Assembly: GCA_934591745.1 (NCBI GenBank)
Contig: CAKTPQ010000010.1
Span: forward strand, 1-53,421
DNA from: an uncultured Oscillospiraceae bacterium
GTDB taxonomy: Bacteria; Bacillota; Clostridia; Oscillospirales; Oscillospiraceae
Length of the DNA: 53,421 nucleotides
Reading direction: 5' to 3'
Within the stretch, counting starts at the first letter, position 1. Every line of letters begins with the position of its first letter. The notes below the pieces were generated by a model that saw nothing but the letters and a program-made list of their open reading frames with translations, was not told where the DNA came from and did not search any database. Position numbers and translations under genes: made by a program. Below are positions 1-8,619 of the stretch, in pieces.

Positions 1-648
1 GTGGAGAACCTGAAGGGCAAGAAGGTCGCCATGACCTGGGCCTATTCTCCCTCCTACGGCAAGCCCCTGTCCGTGCCTCAGGGCGTCATCGGCCTGTTCA
101 CCCGCTTCGGCATGGACGTGACTCTGGCTCATCCCGAGGGCTATGACGTCATGCCCGAGGTGGAGGAGGTCGCCCGCAAGAACTGCGAGAAGTACGGCTC
201 CAAGTTCCACAAGACCAACGACATGAAGGAAGCCTTCAAGGATGCCGACATCGTGTATCCCAAGAGCTGGGCGTCCTACGCCGCCATGGAAGAGCGCACC
301 AAGCTGTACGCCGCCGGTGACAAGGAGGGCATCGACGCTCTGGAGAAGCGCCTGCTGGCCCAGAACGCCGAGCACAAGGATTGGGCCTGCACCGAGGAGA
401 TGATGAAGCTCACCAAGGACGGCAAGGCGCTGTACCTGCACTGCCTGCCCGCCGACATCACCGGCCTGAGCTGCGCCGAGGGCGAGGTGGACAACTCTGT
501 GTTCGACCGCTACATCGTGCCTCTGTACAAGCAGGCCTCCTATAAGCCCTATGTCATCGCCGCCATGATCTTCATGGCCCAGGTGAAGGATCCCGTCAAG
601 GCTCTGATGGAGCTGGACGAGGGCAAGAACACCCGCAAGATCTTCTAA
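1..648 (+). CDS. ygeW: YgeW-type carbamoyltransferase, C-terminal part (5' end cut by window)
   Basis: The reading frame is open from base 1 and ends in TAA, giving 215 residues, about the C-terminal half of a ~400-residue protein; the GTG at base 1 is not taken as the true start. The HCLPADITG stretch matches the HCLP signature of aspartate/ornithine carbamoyltransferases. The stretches AMTWAYSPSYGKPLSVPQG and HPEGYD are what I recall of the knotted YgeW subfamily, which lies in purine catabolic clusters and whose true substrate is uncertain. A cytosolic transferase making or using carbamoyl phosphate is expected, and carbamate kinase follows directly. A strong hairpin terminator separates the two genes. 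Assignment to the family is firm; the substrate is inferred. Confidence 0.85.
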   Translation: MENLKGKKVAMTWAYSPSYGKPLSVPQGVIGLFTRFGMDVTLAHPEGYDVMPEVEEVARKNCEKYGSKFHKTNDMKEAFKDADIVYPKSWASYAAMEERTKLYAAGDKEGIDALEKRLLAQNAEHKDWACTEEMMKLTKDGKALYLHCLPADITGLSCAEGEVDNSVFDRYIVPLYKQASYKPYVIAAMIFMAQVKDPVKALMELDEGKNTRKIF

Positions 649-666
649 AATAAGCACACCACCCGC

Positions 667-700
667 AACAGCGGCGGCATCGCCGCCGCTGTTGTTTTTT
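667..700 (+). terminator. Intrinsic terminator after ygeW
   Basis: A 12-bp GC-rich perfect stem (667-678 with 682-693) with a 3-nt loop is followed by GTTTTTT. It lies between ygeW and arcC, so arcC depends on read-through or a separate weak promoter. Confidence 0.85.
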
Positions 701-799
701 CCGTATGCACTGCATCCCACGCCCCCGCAGGGGCGGGGCAGAGTCCCGCCCGCATACACCAAATTCTCACATTTTTATTCAAAACGAGGTACTTTCATT

Positions 800-1735
800 A
801 TGTCTAAGAGGATCGTCATCGCTCTGGGCGGCAACGCCCTGGGCAATACCGCCGCCGAGCAGCTCCAGCTTGTCACAGAGACTGCCCGCTCCATCGTGGA
901 TCTCATCGCCGCCGGCAACGAGGTGGTGGTGGCCCACGGCAACGGCCCCCAGGTGGGCATGATCAATCTGGGTCTCAGCACCGCCGCCGAGGCCAAGGCC
1001 ATCAAGGCCGACATGCCCTTCCCCGAGTGCGGCGCCATGTCCGAGGGCTACATCGGCTACCACCTGCAGCAGGCCATCGGCAACGAGCTGATGAGCCGCG
1101 GCATGGACAAGCCCGTAGCCACCATCGTCACCCAGACCGTGGTATCCGAGGATGACCCCGCCTTCCAGAACCCCACCAAGCCCGTGGGCGCCTTCTACGA
1201 CAAGGAGACAGCCGACCGCATCGCCGCCGAGAAAGGCTATACCATGGTGGAGGACGCCGGCCGCGGCTACCGTCAGGTCGTCCCCTCTCCCAAGCCCTTT
1301 GACATCGTGGAGAAGGCCTCCATCAAGGCGCTGGTGGACGCCGGCCACGTGGTCATCGCCGTGGGCGGCGGCGGCATCCCCGTCATCCGCAAGGACGGCA
1401 AGCTGTCCGGCACCCCCGCCGTCATCGACAAGGACTTCGGCAGCGAGCTGCTGGCCGAGCTGCTGGACGCCGATATGCTCATCATCCTCACCGCCGTGGA
1501 GAAGGTGGCCATCAACTTCAACAAGCCCGACCAGAAGGGTCTGGATGACCTGACCCCCGCCGAGGCCTACAAGTACATGGACGAGAACCAGTTCGCCAAG
1601 GGCTCCATGCTGCCCAAGGTGCAGGCGGCTGTGAAGTTCGCCGAGTCCAAGCCCGGCCGCACCGCCCTCATCACCCTGCTGGAGAAGGCCAAGGACGGCA
1701 TCGAGGGCAAGACCGGAACGAGAGTTCATCAGTGA
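800..1735 (+). CDS. arcC: Carbamate kinase
   Basis: The product of 311 residues is the usual carbamate kinase length. It converts carbamoyl phosphate plus ADP to ATP, CO2 and ammonia in the cytosol. The N-terminus MSKRIVIALGGNALGN carries the family nucleotide-binding motif (ALGGNAL). VVAHGNGPQVG near residue 50 and the central VIAVGGGGIPV and VIDKDFGSELLA stretches are also typical of the amino-acid kinase fold. ATG 800 was chosen because GAGG lies 10 nt upstream and the homology starts there; the longer open frame from 692 carries no family sequence. Next to ygeW this suggests ATP recovery from a carbamoylated product of purine breakdown rather than arginine deiminase fermentation, because no arcA or arcB is present. 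Confidence 0.95.
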   Translation: MSKRIVIALGGNALGNTAAEQLQLVTETARSIVDLIAAGNEVVVAHGNGPQVGMINLGLSTAAEAKAIKADMPFPECGAMSEGYIGYHLQQAIGNELMSRGMDKPVATIVTQTVVSEDDPAFQNPTKPVGAFYDKETADRIAAEKGYTMVEDAGRGYRQVVPSPKPFDIVEKASIKALVDAGHVVIAVGGGGIPVIRKDGKLSGTPAVIDKDFGSELLAELLDADMLIILTAVEKVAINFNKPDQKGLDDLTPAEAYKYMDENQFAKGSMLPKVQAAVKFAESKPGRTALITLLEKAKDGIEGKTGTRVHQ

Positions 1736-1766
1736 CCTCTGCGCGGCAGCTGTTCTCTCACAACCG

Positions 1767-1797
1767 TTTTGGCCTTCGTGCCAGACAAAAGTTTTTC
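1767..1797 (+). terminator. Weak terminator-like hairpin after arcC
   Basis: An interrupted stem (TTTTGGC against GCC-AGA-CAAAA) is followed by GTTTTTCTT just past the arcC stop. It is weaker than the other terminators in the window. Confidence 0.45.
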
Positions 1798-1816
1798 TTA
1801 TATCACACATTTTCAG

Positions 1817-1845
1817 TTGAAATCCGAAGCACTTTCCTGTATAAT
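1817..1845 (+). promoter_or_regulatory. Sigma-A promoter for the binding-protein gene
   Basis: TTGAAA (1817-1822), a 17-bp spacer and a perfect TATAAT (1840-1845). The start site should fall near 1852, leaving a leader of about 105 nt before the ATG at 1957. Confidence 0.85.
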
Positions 1846-1956
1846 ACTGGCATCCTACTGGATGTGAATGCCGGGTCGAACCCCGTTATTCAGGCGTGCG
1901 GCAAATTTACCCTTACTTCCAGCCGTATGTCACATATTTAAAGGAGGAAAACAAGA

Positions 1957-3234
1957 ATGAAAAAGTTCCTTGCACTGATCATCGCTCTGGTCATGGCTCT
2001 GAGCCTGGTGGCCTGCGGTGAGCAGAAGCAGCCTGAGACTCCCGACGTCCCCGACGACGGCGGCGAGCAGACTGCTACCATCAAGGTGGGCTTCATCACC
2101 CTGCACGATGAGAACTCCACCTACGACCTCAACTTCATCAACGCTGCCAAGGAGGCCATTGCCAATCTGGGCCTCACCGAGAACGACTACATCCTCAAGA
2201 CCAACATTGAGGAAGGTCAGAAATGCTACGACACCGCTGCCGAGCTGGCCGACGCCGGCTGCAACATCATCTTTGCCGACAGCTTTGGTCATGAGTCCTA
2301 CATGATCCAGGCCGCCAAGGACTTCCCCGATGTGCAGTTCTGCCACTCCACCGGCACCCGCGCCCACACCGAGGGCCTGTCCAACTACCACAACGCTTTC
2401 GCCTCCATCTATGAGGGCCGTTATCTGGCCGGTATCGCTGCCGGTATGAAGATGAACGAGATGATCGCTGCCGGCAAGTTCACTGAGGCAGAGGCCAAGA
2501 TGGGCTACGTTGGTGCGTTCACCTACGCCGAAGTGGTCTCCGGTTACACCTCCTTCTATCTGGGCGCCAAGTCCGTCTGCCCCTCCGTCACCATGGACGT
2601 GACCTTCACCGGCAGCTGGTACGATGAGACCCTGGAGAAGGAAGGCGCTCAGAAGCTGATCGACGGCGGCTGCAAGCTGATCAGCCAGCACGCCGACTCC
2701 CTGGGTGCTCCTACCGCCTGTGAGAACGCTGGTATTCCCAACGTCTCCTACAACGGTTCCACCATCACCGCCGGCCCCAACACCTACATCATCTCCTCCC
2801 GCATCGACTGGGCTCCCTACTATGAGATGGCCATCAAGGCTGTCATGGACGGCACCGAGATCCCCGTTGACTACACCGGCGATCTGAAGACCGGCTCCGT
2901 GGTCCTGACCGACCTGAACACCGCTGTCGCCGCTGAGGGCACCCAGGCCGCCATCGACGAGGCTATGGCCAAGCTGGAGAACGGTGAGCTGCACGTCTTC
3001 GACTGCTCCACCTTCACCACCTCCGTCGAGGCCAACCCCTTCAAGACCGACTTCCTGAAGGTCGACGCTGACGGTCACATCACCTCCTACCTGGCTGACG
3101 TCAATACCGACGAGGCTTACACCGGTGACACCGAGGTCATCACTGACGGTTACTTCGCTGAGTCCACCGCTCGTTCCGCCCCGTACTTCGATCTGAGCAT
3201 CGACGGCATCAACCTGCTGGATACCAAGATGTAA
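1957..3234 (+). CDS. BMP-family substrate-binding lipoprotein of an ABC importer
   Basis: This 425-residue extracytoplasmic binding protein starts with a lipoprotein signal peptide: MKK, a hydrophobic stretch, then the lipobox LVAC with Cys20 as the predicted lipidated residue. An acidic linker of about 20 residues precedes the fold. The stretches KVGFITLHDENSTYDLNFI and IIFADSFGHESYM fit the Bmp/Med family (nucleoside- and purine-binding proteins such as PnrA). It is preceded by AAGGAGG, has its own consensus promoter, and is followed by two terminators before the cognate ATPase. The ligand is inferred to be a purine, nucleoside or related compound from the neighbouring deaminase and ygeW; the sequence alone does not fix it. 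Confidence 0.88.
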   Translation: MKKFLALIIALVMALSLVACGEQKQPETPDVPDDGGEQTATIKVGFITLHDENSTYDLNFINAAKEAIANLGLTENDYILKTNIEEGQKCYDTAAELADAGCNIIFADSFGHESYMIQAAKDFPDVQFCHSTGTRAHTEGLSNYHNAFASIYEGRYLAGIAAGMKMNEMIAAGKFTEAEAKMGYVGAFTYAEVVSGYTSFYLGAKSVCPSVTMDVTFTGSWYDETLEKEGAQKLIDGGCKLISQHADSLGAPTACENAGIPNVSYNGSTITAGPNTYIISSRIDWAPYYEMAIKAVMDGTEIPVDYTGDLKTGSVVLTDLNTAVAAEGTQAAIDEAMAKLENGELHVFDCSTFTTSVEANPFKTDFLKVDADGHITSYLADVNTDEAYTGDTEVITDGYFAESTARSAPYFDLSIDGINLLDTKM

Positions 3235-3251
3235 GTTTTTTCCTGCACCTT

Positions 3252-3288
3252 AAAAGACCGGACTGCTCCGCAGTCCGGTCTTTTTTTT
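3252..3288 (+). terminator. Terminator 1 after the binding-protein gene
   Basis: A 14-bp stem AAAAGACCGGACTG pairs with its complement across a 5-nt loop, followed by eight T. Confidence 0.92.
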
Positions 3289-3316
3289 GCCTCTCCGGCC
3301 CTGTGCCGCCCGCTGG

Positions 3317-3365
3317 AAAGCAGGCCCCGACAGGCTCTCCGCGCCTGTCGGGGCCTGCTTTTTTT
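3317..3365 (+). terminator. Terminator 2 after the binding-protein gene
   Basis: A 19-bp perfect stem (3317-3335 with 3343-3361) runs into a T tract. It is a second strong hairpin only 28 bp after the first. Confidence 0.9.
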
Positions 3366-3469
3366 CGTCTCCCGCAACCCCTTTGACGATTTACACAAGC
3401 AGAGTGTCCCTTTCTTTGTATAACCTTACATTCTTTGTGATTTCCTGACAATTTTTTTGTTATTTTTGA

Positions 3470-3498
3470 TTTACAAGCCCCCTTATGTATGGTAGAAT
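3470..3498 (+). promoter_or_regulatory. Promoter for the ABC ATPase/permease genes
   Basis: TTTACA (3470-3475), a 17-bp spacer and TAGAAT (3493-3498) in an AT-rich stretch, about 65 bp before the ATPase start. Confidence 0.65.
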
Positions 3499-3572
3499 AA
3501 ACCGTATGGTACATAGCCCCGGCGTATTGCGAGGTGTTGCAGCCGTCTGCGCCGAAAGAAAGGATGACAGCC

Positions 3573-5105
3573 TTGGAAAACAAATGCGCGATCAAAATGG
3601 AGAACATCACCAAGCGGTTCGGTAAAGTTGTCGCCAACAACGCGATCAACATGGAGCTGCACGAGGGTGAGATCCTGTCTCTGCTGGGCGAAAACGGCAG
3701 CGGCAAGACCACGCTGATGAACATGCTCTCCGGCATCTACTTCCCCGATGAGGGACAGATCTACATCCACGACCAGCCTGTGACCATCGCATCTCCCAAG
3801 GATGCTTTTGCTCTCGGTATCGGCATGATCCACCAGCACTTCAAGCTGGTCGACCTGTTTACCGCCACGGAGAACATCATCCTGGGTCTGGAGGGCAAGC
3901 TGGACCTGGTCAATGCCCGCAAGAAGGTGCAGGAGATCTGCGACCGCTACGGGTTCGACATCGACCCCGACATGAAGATCTACGATATGTCCGTCTCCCA
4001 GAAGCAGACGGTGGAGATCGTCAAGGTGCTGTACCGCGGCGCGGATATCCTGATTCTGGATGAGCCTACCGCCGTGCTGACCCCGCAGGAGACGGACAAG
4101 CTGTTCACCGTCATGCGCAACATGAAGGCCGATGGCAAGTCCCTCATCATCATCACCCACAAGCTCCACGAGGTGCTGGACGTGTCCGACCGCGTGGCCG
4201 TGCTGCGCAAGGGCGAGTACATAGGCGATGTGCTGACCAAGGACGCCGACCAGCAGTCCCTGACGGACATGATGGTGGGCCGCAGCGTCAGCCTGAACAT
4301 CGACCGTCCCGAGCCGAAGAACGTCACCACCCGCCTGAAGCTGGAGGGGCTTACCGTTTTCGATGAGCTGGGCGTCAAGCGTCTGGACAACGTGAGCTTT
4401 GAGATCAAGGCCGGCGAGGTGCTGGGCGTGGCCGGCGTGGCCGGCTCCGGCCAGCGTGAGCTGCTGGAGTCCATCGCGGGCCTGTATCCCATCTCCTCCG
4501 GCTCCGTCACCTACTACGCTCCTGACGGCGGCGCGCCCCAGGAGCTGGTGGGCAAGGATCCCATGGATATCCGCAAGGCGGGCATCGCCATGTCCTTCGT
4601 GCCCGAGGACCGTCTGGGCATGGGCCTGGTCGGCTCCATGGGCATGACCGGCAACATGATGCTGCGCTCCTGGCGCAAGGGCCACAGCATCTTCCTGGAC
4701 CGCAAGAACCCCGAGGCGCTGGCCCAGCGCATCTGGCAGGAGCTGGAGGTCGTCACCCCCAGCACCAATTTCCCCGTCCGCCGCATGTCCGGCGGCAACG
4801 TGCAGAAGGTACTGGTGGGCCGTGAGATCGCCCAGGAGCCGGCAGTGCTGATGACGGCCTACGCCGTCCGCGGTCTGGATATCAACACTTCTTACACCAT
4901 TTACAACCTGCTGACGGAGCAGAAAATGAAAGGCGTCGCCGTGGTCTACGTCGGCGAGGATCTGGACGTGCTGCTGGAGCTGTGCGATCGCATCGTGGTA
5001 CTCTGCGGCGGTCAGGTCTCCGGCGTTGTGGACGGGCGCACCACCAACAAGATGGAAGTGGGCGCACTGATGACCCGCATGGGAGGAGGCAAGGCAGATG
5101 AGTAA
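3573..5105 (+). CDS. Duplicated ABC transporter ATPase (nucleoside/simple-sugar type)
   Basis: The 510-residue cytosolic ATPase has two fused nucleotide-binding domains, as in the NupA/YufO/RbsA class. Domain 1 has Walker A GENGSGKTT at residues 39-47, a degenerate signature MSVSQKQ and Walker B ILILDEPTAVLTP. Domain 2 has a lysine-less Walker A (GVAGSGQREL), a good signature (MSGGNVQK) and a degenerate Walker B (VLMTAYAVRGLD). An impaired second site is usual in this class. Start: TTG at 3573 lies 8 nt after AAAGGA, while the in-frame ATG at 3564 overlaps that ribosome site, so TTG is preferred. The last bases overlap the permease start (ATGA). It energises import of the ligand bound by the upstream lipoprotein. 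Confidence 0.9.
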   Translation: MENKCAIKMENITKRFGKVVANNAINMELHEGEILSLLGENGSGKTTLMNMLSGIYFPDEGQIYIHDQPVTIASPKDAFALGIGMIHQHFKLVDLFTATENIILGLEGKLDLVNARKKVQEICDRYGFDIDPDMKIYDMSVSQKQTVEIVKVLYRGADILILDEPTAVLTPQETDKLFTVMRNMKADGKSLIIITHKLHEVLDVSDRVAVLRKGEYIGDVLTKDADQQSLTDMMVGRSVSLNIDRPEPKNVTTRLKLEGLTVFDELGVKRLDNVSFEIKAGEVLGVAGVAGSGQRELLESIAGLYPISSGSVTYYAPDGGAPQELVGKDPMDIRKAGIAMSFVPEDRLGMGLVGSMGMTGNMMLRSWRKGHSIFLDRKNPEALAQRIWQELEVVTPSTNFPVRRMSGGNVQKVLVGREIAQEPAVLMTAYAVRGLDINTSYTIYNLLTEQKMKGVAVVYVGEDLDVLLELCDRIVVLCGGQVSGVVDGRTTNKMEVGALMTRMGGGKADE

Positions 5106-6192
5106 AAAAGGATCTCTCTTTCATATTTCCAAGCGCGATACGCTGCCTCTGCCCAAGGCACTGGCCATCCGCGGCGGCATCATCCTGCTGGCGCTGGTGT
5201 TCTGCGGCCTCATCACCACGCTGCTGACCGGTGAGAACCCCATCAGCGTCTACGGCACCATTCTCAAGGGCGCCTTCGGCACCGCCCGTAAGAGCTGGGT
5301 CACATGGCAGAACGTGGCCATCCTGCTGGGTATCTCCCTGGCCGTGACCCCCGCGTTCAAGATGCGCTTCTGGAACATCGGCGCCGAGGGTCAGACCCTG
5401 ATCGGCTGTCTGGCCGCCTCCGCCTGCATGATCACCATGGGCAAGACCGTGCCCAACGGCCTGCTGATCGTGATCTCTCTGGCCGCCGCCATCCTGGCCG
5501 GCGCCATCTGGGGCTTCCTGCCCGCTTTCTTCAAGGCCCACTGGAACACCAATGAGACGCTGTTCACCCTGATGATGAACTACATCGCCACCCAGCTCAC
5601 CGCTTTCTTCATCATCGTGTGGGAGGTGCCCAAGGGCGCCGGTAAGATCGGCATCATCAACCAGTCCACGGAGGCCGGCTGGCTGCCCCGCCTGGCGGGC
5701 CAGCAGTACCTGCTCCCCATTCTGGTCATCGCCATCATGACCGGCCTGATGTACGTCTACCTGCAGTACAGCAAGCACGGCTACGAGATCGCCGTTGTGG
5801 GCGAGAGCCAGCGCACCGCCAGCTACGCCGGCATCAAGGTGGACCGCGTTATCGTGCGGACCATGGTGCTCTCCGGTGCCATGTGCGGCCTCATCGGCTA
5901 CCTGCTCACCGCCGGCGTGGACCACACCCTGACCACCACCATCGTGGACGGCCGCGGCTTCACCGCCGTCATGGTCTCCTGGATGTCCAAGTTCAATCCC
6001 TTCATCATGATCGCGGCCTCTCTGCTGCTGGTGGTCATGGACCGCGGCGCCAGCGAGGTGTCCAGCGTGTTCGGCCTGAACCACTCCTTCGCCGATATCC
6101 TGACCGGTATCATCCTGTTCTTCATCATCGGCACCGAGTTCTTCATCACCTACAAGGTCAGCCTGCGCAAGAACAGCAAGAAGGAGGCGTAA
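5098..6192 (+). CDS. ABC importer permease 1 (BMP/nucleoside type)
   Basis: A 364-residue membrane protein with about ten hydrophobic segments; the first, near residues 25-45, is preceded by a basic N-terminus. It belongs to the branched-chain/ribose-type permease superfamily (YufP/NupB-like): FKMRFWNIGAEGQTLIGC and NETLFTLMMNYIA are characteristic. It overlaps the ATPase gene by 8 bp and is followed 4 bp later by the second permease, so the three genes are translationally linked. Substrate is inferred from context as for the binding protein. Confidence 0.9.
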   Translation: MSKKGSLFHISKRDTLPLPKALAIRGGIILLALVFCGLITTLLTGENPISVYGTILKGAFGTARKSWVTWQNVAILLGISLAVTPAFKMRFWNIGAEGQTLIGCLAASACMITMGKTVPNGLLIVISLAAAILAGAIWGFLPAFFKAHWNTNETLFTLMMNYIATQLTAFFIIVWEVPKGAGKIGIINQSTEAGWLPRLAGQQYLLPILVIAIMTGLMYVYLQYSKHGYEIAVVGESQRTASYAGIKVDRVIVRTMVLSGAMCGLIGYLLTAGVDHTLTTTIVDGRGFTAVMVSWMSKFNPFIMIAASLLLVVMDRGASEVSSVFGLNHSFADILTGIILFFIIGTEFFITYKVSLRKNSKKEA

Positions 6193-6196
6193 TCGG

Positions 6197-7183
6197 ATGT
6201 TTAGCTTTGTATCGTTCTTCCCCCGCGCCGTCATGCAGGGTATCCCCCTGCTGTTCGGCAGCACCGGCGAGATCCTGACGGAGAAATCCGGCAACCTGAA
6301 CCTGGGTATCCCCGGCATCATGTATGTGGGCGGCATCAGCGGCGTCATCGGCGCGTTCTTCTACGAGCAGGGCGCAGCCCAGATGAACGGCTTCCTGGCC
6401 GTGCTTATCCCCATCCTCTGCTCCCTGCTGGGCTCCCTGCTGATGGGCCTGCTGTACTGCTTCCTCACCGTGACTCTCCGGGCCAACCAGAACGTCACCG
6501 GTCTGGCCATGACCACCTTCGGCGTGGGTGTGGGCAACTTCTTCGGCGGCTCCCTCATCAAGCTCACCGGCAGTGAGGTCCCCTCCATCGCTCTGTCCAA
6601 GACCAGCCTGTTCTTCAAGACCACCCTGCCCGGCGCGGACAGCACCGGCTGGTTCGGCCAGCTGTTCCTGTCCTACGGCTTCCTAGCCTACGCGGCCATC
6701 ATCATCGCCATCGGCGCGTCCTACTTCCTGAACCGCACCCGCGCCGGTCTGCACCTGCGCGCCGTGGGTGAGAGTGCCTCCACCGCCGATGCCGCCGGCA
6801 TCAACGTCACCAAGTACAAGTACCTGGCCACCTGCATCGGCTCCATGATCGCGGGCCTCGGCGGTCTGTACTACGTCATGGACTACGCCAACGGCGTGTG
6901 GTCCAACAACGCCTTCGGTGACCGCGGCTGGCTGGCCATCGCGCTGGTCATCTTCACCATCTGGCGTCCCAGCACCAGCATCTGGGCCTCCATCCTGTTC
7001 GGCGGCCTGTACATTCTGAACATCTACCTGCCCACCGGCACCCAGATGGCCGTGAAGGAGCTGTACAAGATGCTGCCCTACGTCATCACTCTGGTGGTGC
7101 TGATCATCGTGTCCCTGCGTAAAAAGCGGGAGGATCAGCCCCCTGCGTCCCTCGGTCTCTCCTACTTCCGCGAGGAACGCTGA
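6197..7183 (+). CDS. ABC importer permease 2 (BMP/nucleoside type)
   Basis: A 328-residue permease paralogous to the preceding one and its expected heterodimer partner (YufQ/NupC-like). FGSTGEILTEKSGNLNLGIPG near the N-terminus and LRAVGESASTADAAGINVTKYK near residue 195 are family hallmarks. Multiple hydrophobic helices follow. It ends the three-gene block with a hairpin terminator directly downstream. Together with the lipoprotein at 1957 and the ATPase it forms a complete importer. Confidence 0.9.
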   Translation: MFSFVSFFPRAVMQGIPLLFGSTGEILTEKSGNLNLGIPGIMYVGGISGVIGAFFYEQGAAQMNGFLAVLIPILCSLLGSLLMGLLYCFLTVTLRANQNVTGLAMTTFGVGVGNFFGGSLIKLTGSEVPSIALSKTSLFFKTTLPGADSTGWFGQLFLSYGFLAYAAIIIAIGASYFLNRTRAGLHLRAVGESASTADAAGINVTKYKYLATCIGSMIAGLGGLYYVMDYANGVWSNNAFGDRGWLAIALVIFTIWRPSTSIWASILFGGLYILNIYLPTGTQMAVKELYKMLPYVITLVVLIIVSLRKKREDQPPASLGLSYFREER

Positions 7184-7191
7184 CCCTATAC

Positions 7192-7227
7192 AAAAAAGAG
7201 TAGGCCGCTTGCGGCCTGCTCTTTTTT
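7192..7227 (+). terminator. Terminator after the permease genes
   Basis: AAAAAAGAGTAGGCCGC pairs with GCGGCCTGCTCTTTTTT (one G-T wobble). It separates the transporter from the deaminase gene, for which I see no clear promoter of its own. Confidence 0.85.
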
Positions 7228-7262
7228 CCTACCCATTTACATCTGTCAAGGAGGAACCCGCC

Positions 7263-8618
7263 ATGTCCACCCTGCTCATCCGGAATATCGCCCAGCTGGT
7301 CACCTGCGACGACGGCGACCGCATCCTGCAAAATGTTGACCTCTACTGTGCCGACGGCTTCATCAAGACCATCGGTGCCGGGCTGGACGTGGCCGCCGAC
7401 CGCGTCATCGACGGCAGCCACATGTTCTGCTACCCCGGCCTCATCAACACACACCACCACCTCTATCAGGTGTTCTCCCGCAACCTGCCCCAGGTCCAGA
7501 ACATGGAGCTGTTCGACTGGCTGCGCACCCTGTACGAGATCTGGAAAAATCTGGACGCCGACGTTATCCGCCTGTCCAGCCTCACCGGCATGGGCGAGCT
7601 GATGAAGCACGGCTGCACCACCTGCTTCGACCACCACTATGTGTTCCCCGCCGGCAGCGGCGACCTGCTGGGCGCCCAGTTTGCCGCCGCCGATGAGCTT
7701 GGCATCCGCATGTACGCCAGCCGCGGCAGCATGGACCTCAGCAAGAAGGACGGCGGCCTGCCGCCGGACAGCGTAGTGCAGACCGTGGACGAGATCCTGC
7801 GCGACAGCGTCCACGCCATCGAGACGTACCACGATGCATCCTACGGCGCCATGCACCGCGTGGCGCTGGCCCCCTGCTCCCCCTTCTCCGTGTCCGCCGA
7901 CCTTCTGCGTCAGAGCGCCATCCTGGCCCGCCAGTACGGCGTGCGGCTCCACACCCACCTGTGCGAAACTAAGGACGAGGAGAACTTCATGCTGGCCCGG
8001 GAGGGCGTCCGCCCGCTGGCCTACATGGAGCGCCTGGGCTGGCTCGGCAGCGACGTCTGGTTCGCCCACGGCATCCACTTCAACGACGAGGAGCTGCGCC
8101 TGCTGGCTCAGACCGGCACCGGCGTGGCCCACTGCCCCATCAGCAACATGAAGCTCTCCAGCGGCGTGGCCCGCATCCCGGAGATGCTGGCGCTGGGCGT
8201 GCCGGTGGGTCTGGCGGTGGACGGCTCCGCCTCCAACGACGGCTCCAGCCTGCTGGAGGAGCTGCGCGTGGCCTACCTGCTGCATCGCCTGGCCTCCAGC
8301 CGCAAAGCCCCCACCGGCTACGACGTACTGAAGATGGCCACCAGGGGCAGCGCCCGGCTGCTGGGCCGGGACGACATCGGCCAGCTGACCGAGGGCAAGT
8401 GCGCCGACCTGTTCCTCATCGACGCCCGTCGGCTGGAGCTGGTGGGCTGCGGCTGCGACGCCGGCTCGGTGCTGGGCACCGTAGGCGTCCGCGGCCCCGT
8501 GGATTACACCGTGGTGCAGGGCCGCGTCACCGTAGAGCACGGCCGCCTCGTCACCGTGGACGAGGACGCGCTGGCCCAGGCGGCCGACGCCAGATGCCGC
8601 GCCTACCTTGCCATGTAA
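7263..8618 (+). CDS. 8-Oxoguanine deaminase-like amidohydrolase
   Basis: The 451-residue cytosolic metal-dependent deaminase belongs to the amidohydrolase superfamily (AtzB/TrzN/8-oxoguanine deaminase branch). Metal-ligand landmarks are visible: the strand-1 motif LINTHHHLYQVFSRNLP near residue 63, LHTHLCET near 240, WFAHGIHF near 268 and LAVDGSASNDGSS near 320. The HHHLYQVFSRN and CFDHHYVFP stretches resemble 8-oxoguanine deaminases as I recall them. It would convert 8-oxoguanine to urate or deaminate a related purine. AAGGAGG sits 8 nt before ATG 7263. Proximity to ygeW, arcC and a nucleoside-type importer supports a purine role. SsnA-type or atrazine-type deamination is the main alternative. 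Confidence 0.87.
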   Translation: MSTLLIRNIAQLVTCDDGDRILQNVDLYCADGFIKTIGAGLDVAADRVIDGSHMFCYPGLINTHHHLYQVFSRNLPQVQNMELFDWLRTLYEIWKNLDADVIRLSSLTGMGELMKHGCTTCFDHHYVFPAGSGDLLGAQFAAADELGIRMYASRGSMDLSKKDGGLPPDSVVQTVDEILRDSVHAIETYHDASYGAMHRVALAPCSPFSVSADLLRQSAILARQYGVRLHTHLCETKDEENFMLAREGVRPLAYMERLGWLGSDVWFAHGIHFNDEELRLLAQTGTGVAHCPISNMKLSSGVARIPEMLALGVPVGLAVDGSASNDGSSLLEELRVAYLLHRLASSRKAPTGYDVLKMATRGSARLLGRDDIGQLTEGKCADLFLIDARRLELVGCGCDAGSVLGTVGVRGPVDYTVVQGRVTVEHGRLVTVDEDALAQAADARCRAYLAM

Positions 8619-8619
8619 C

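Larger units (their letters stand above)
3235..3572 (+). other. Intergenic region with tandem terminators and a promoter
   Basis: This 338-bp gap holds two strong hairpin terminators (3252-3288 and 3317-3365), then an AT-rich stretch with a promoter at 3470-3498, and then the ATPase ribosome site. No coding potential is evident. Confidence 0.7.

Noticed and set aside
779..1810. Long open frame antisense to arcC
   Set aside because: Its Gly/His/Leu-rich translation is typical of the opposite strand of a high-GC gene; arcC itself is unmistakable.
1732..1941. 69-codon frame between arcC and the binding-protein gene
   Set aside because: It covers the promoter and leader, has no ribosome site and no recognisable sequence.
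3419..3424. TATAAC as a second promoter for the ABC genes
   Set aside because: The nearest -35 candidates are 23 or 30 bp away, outside working spacing.
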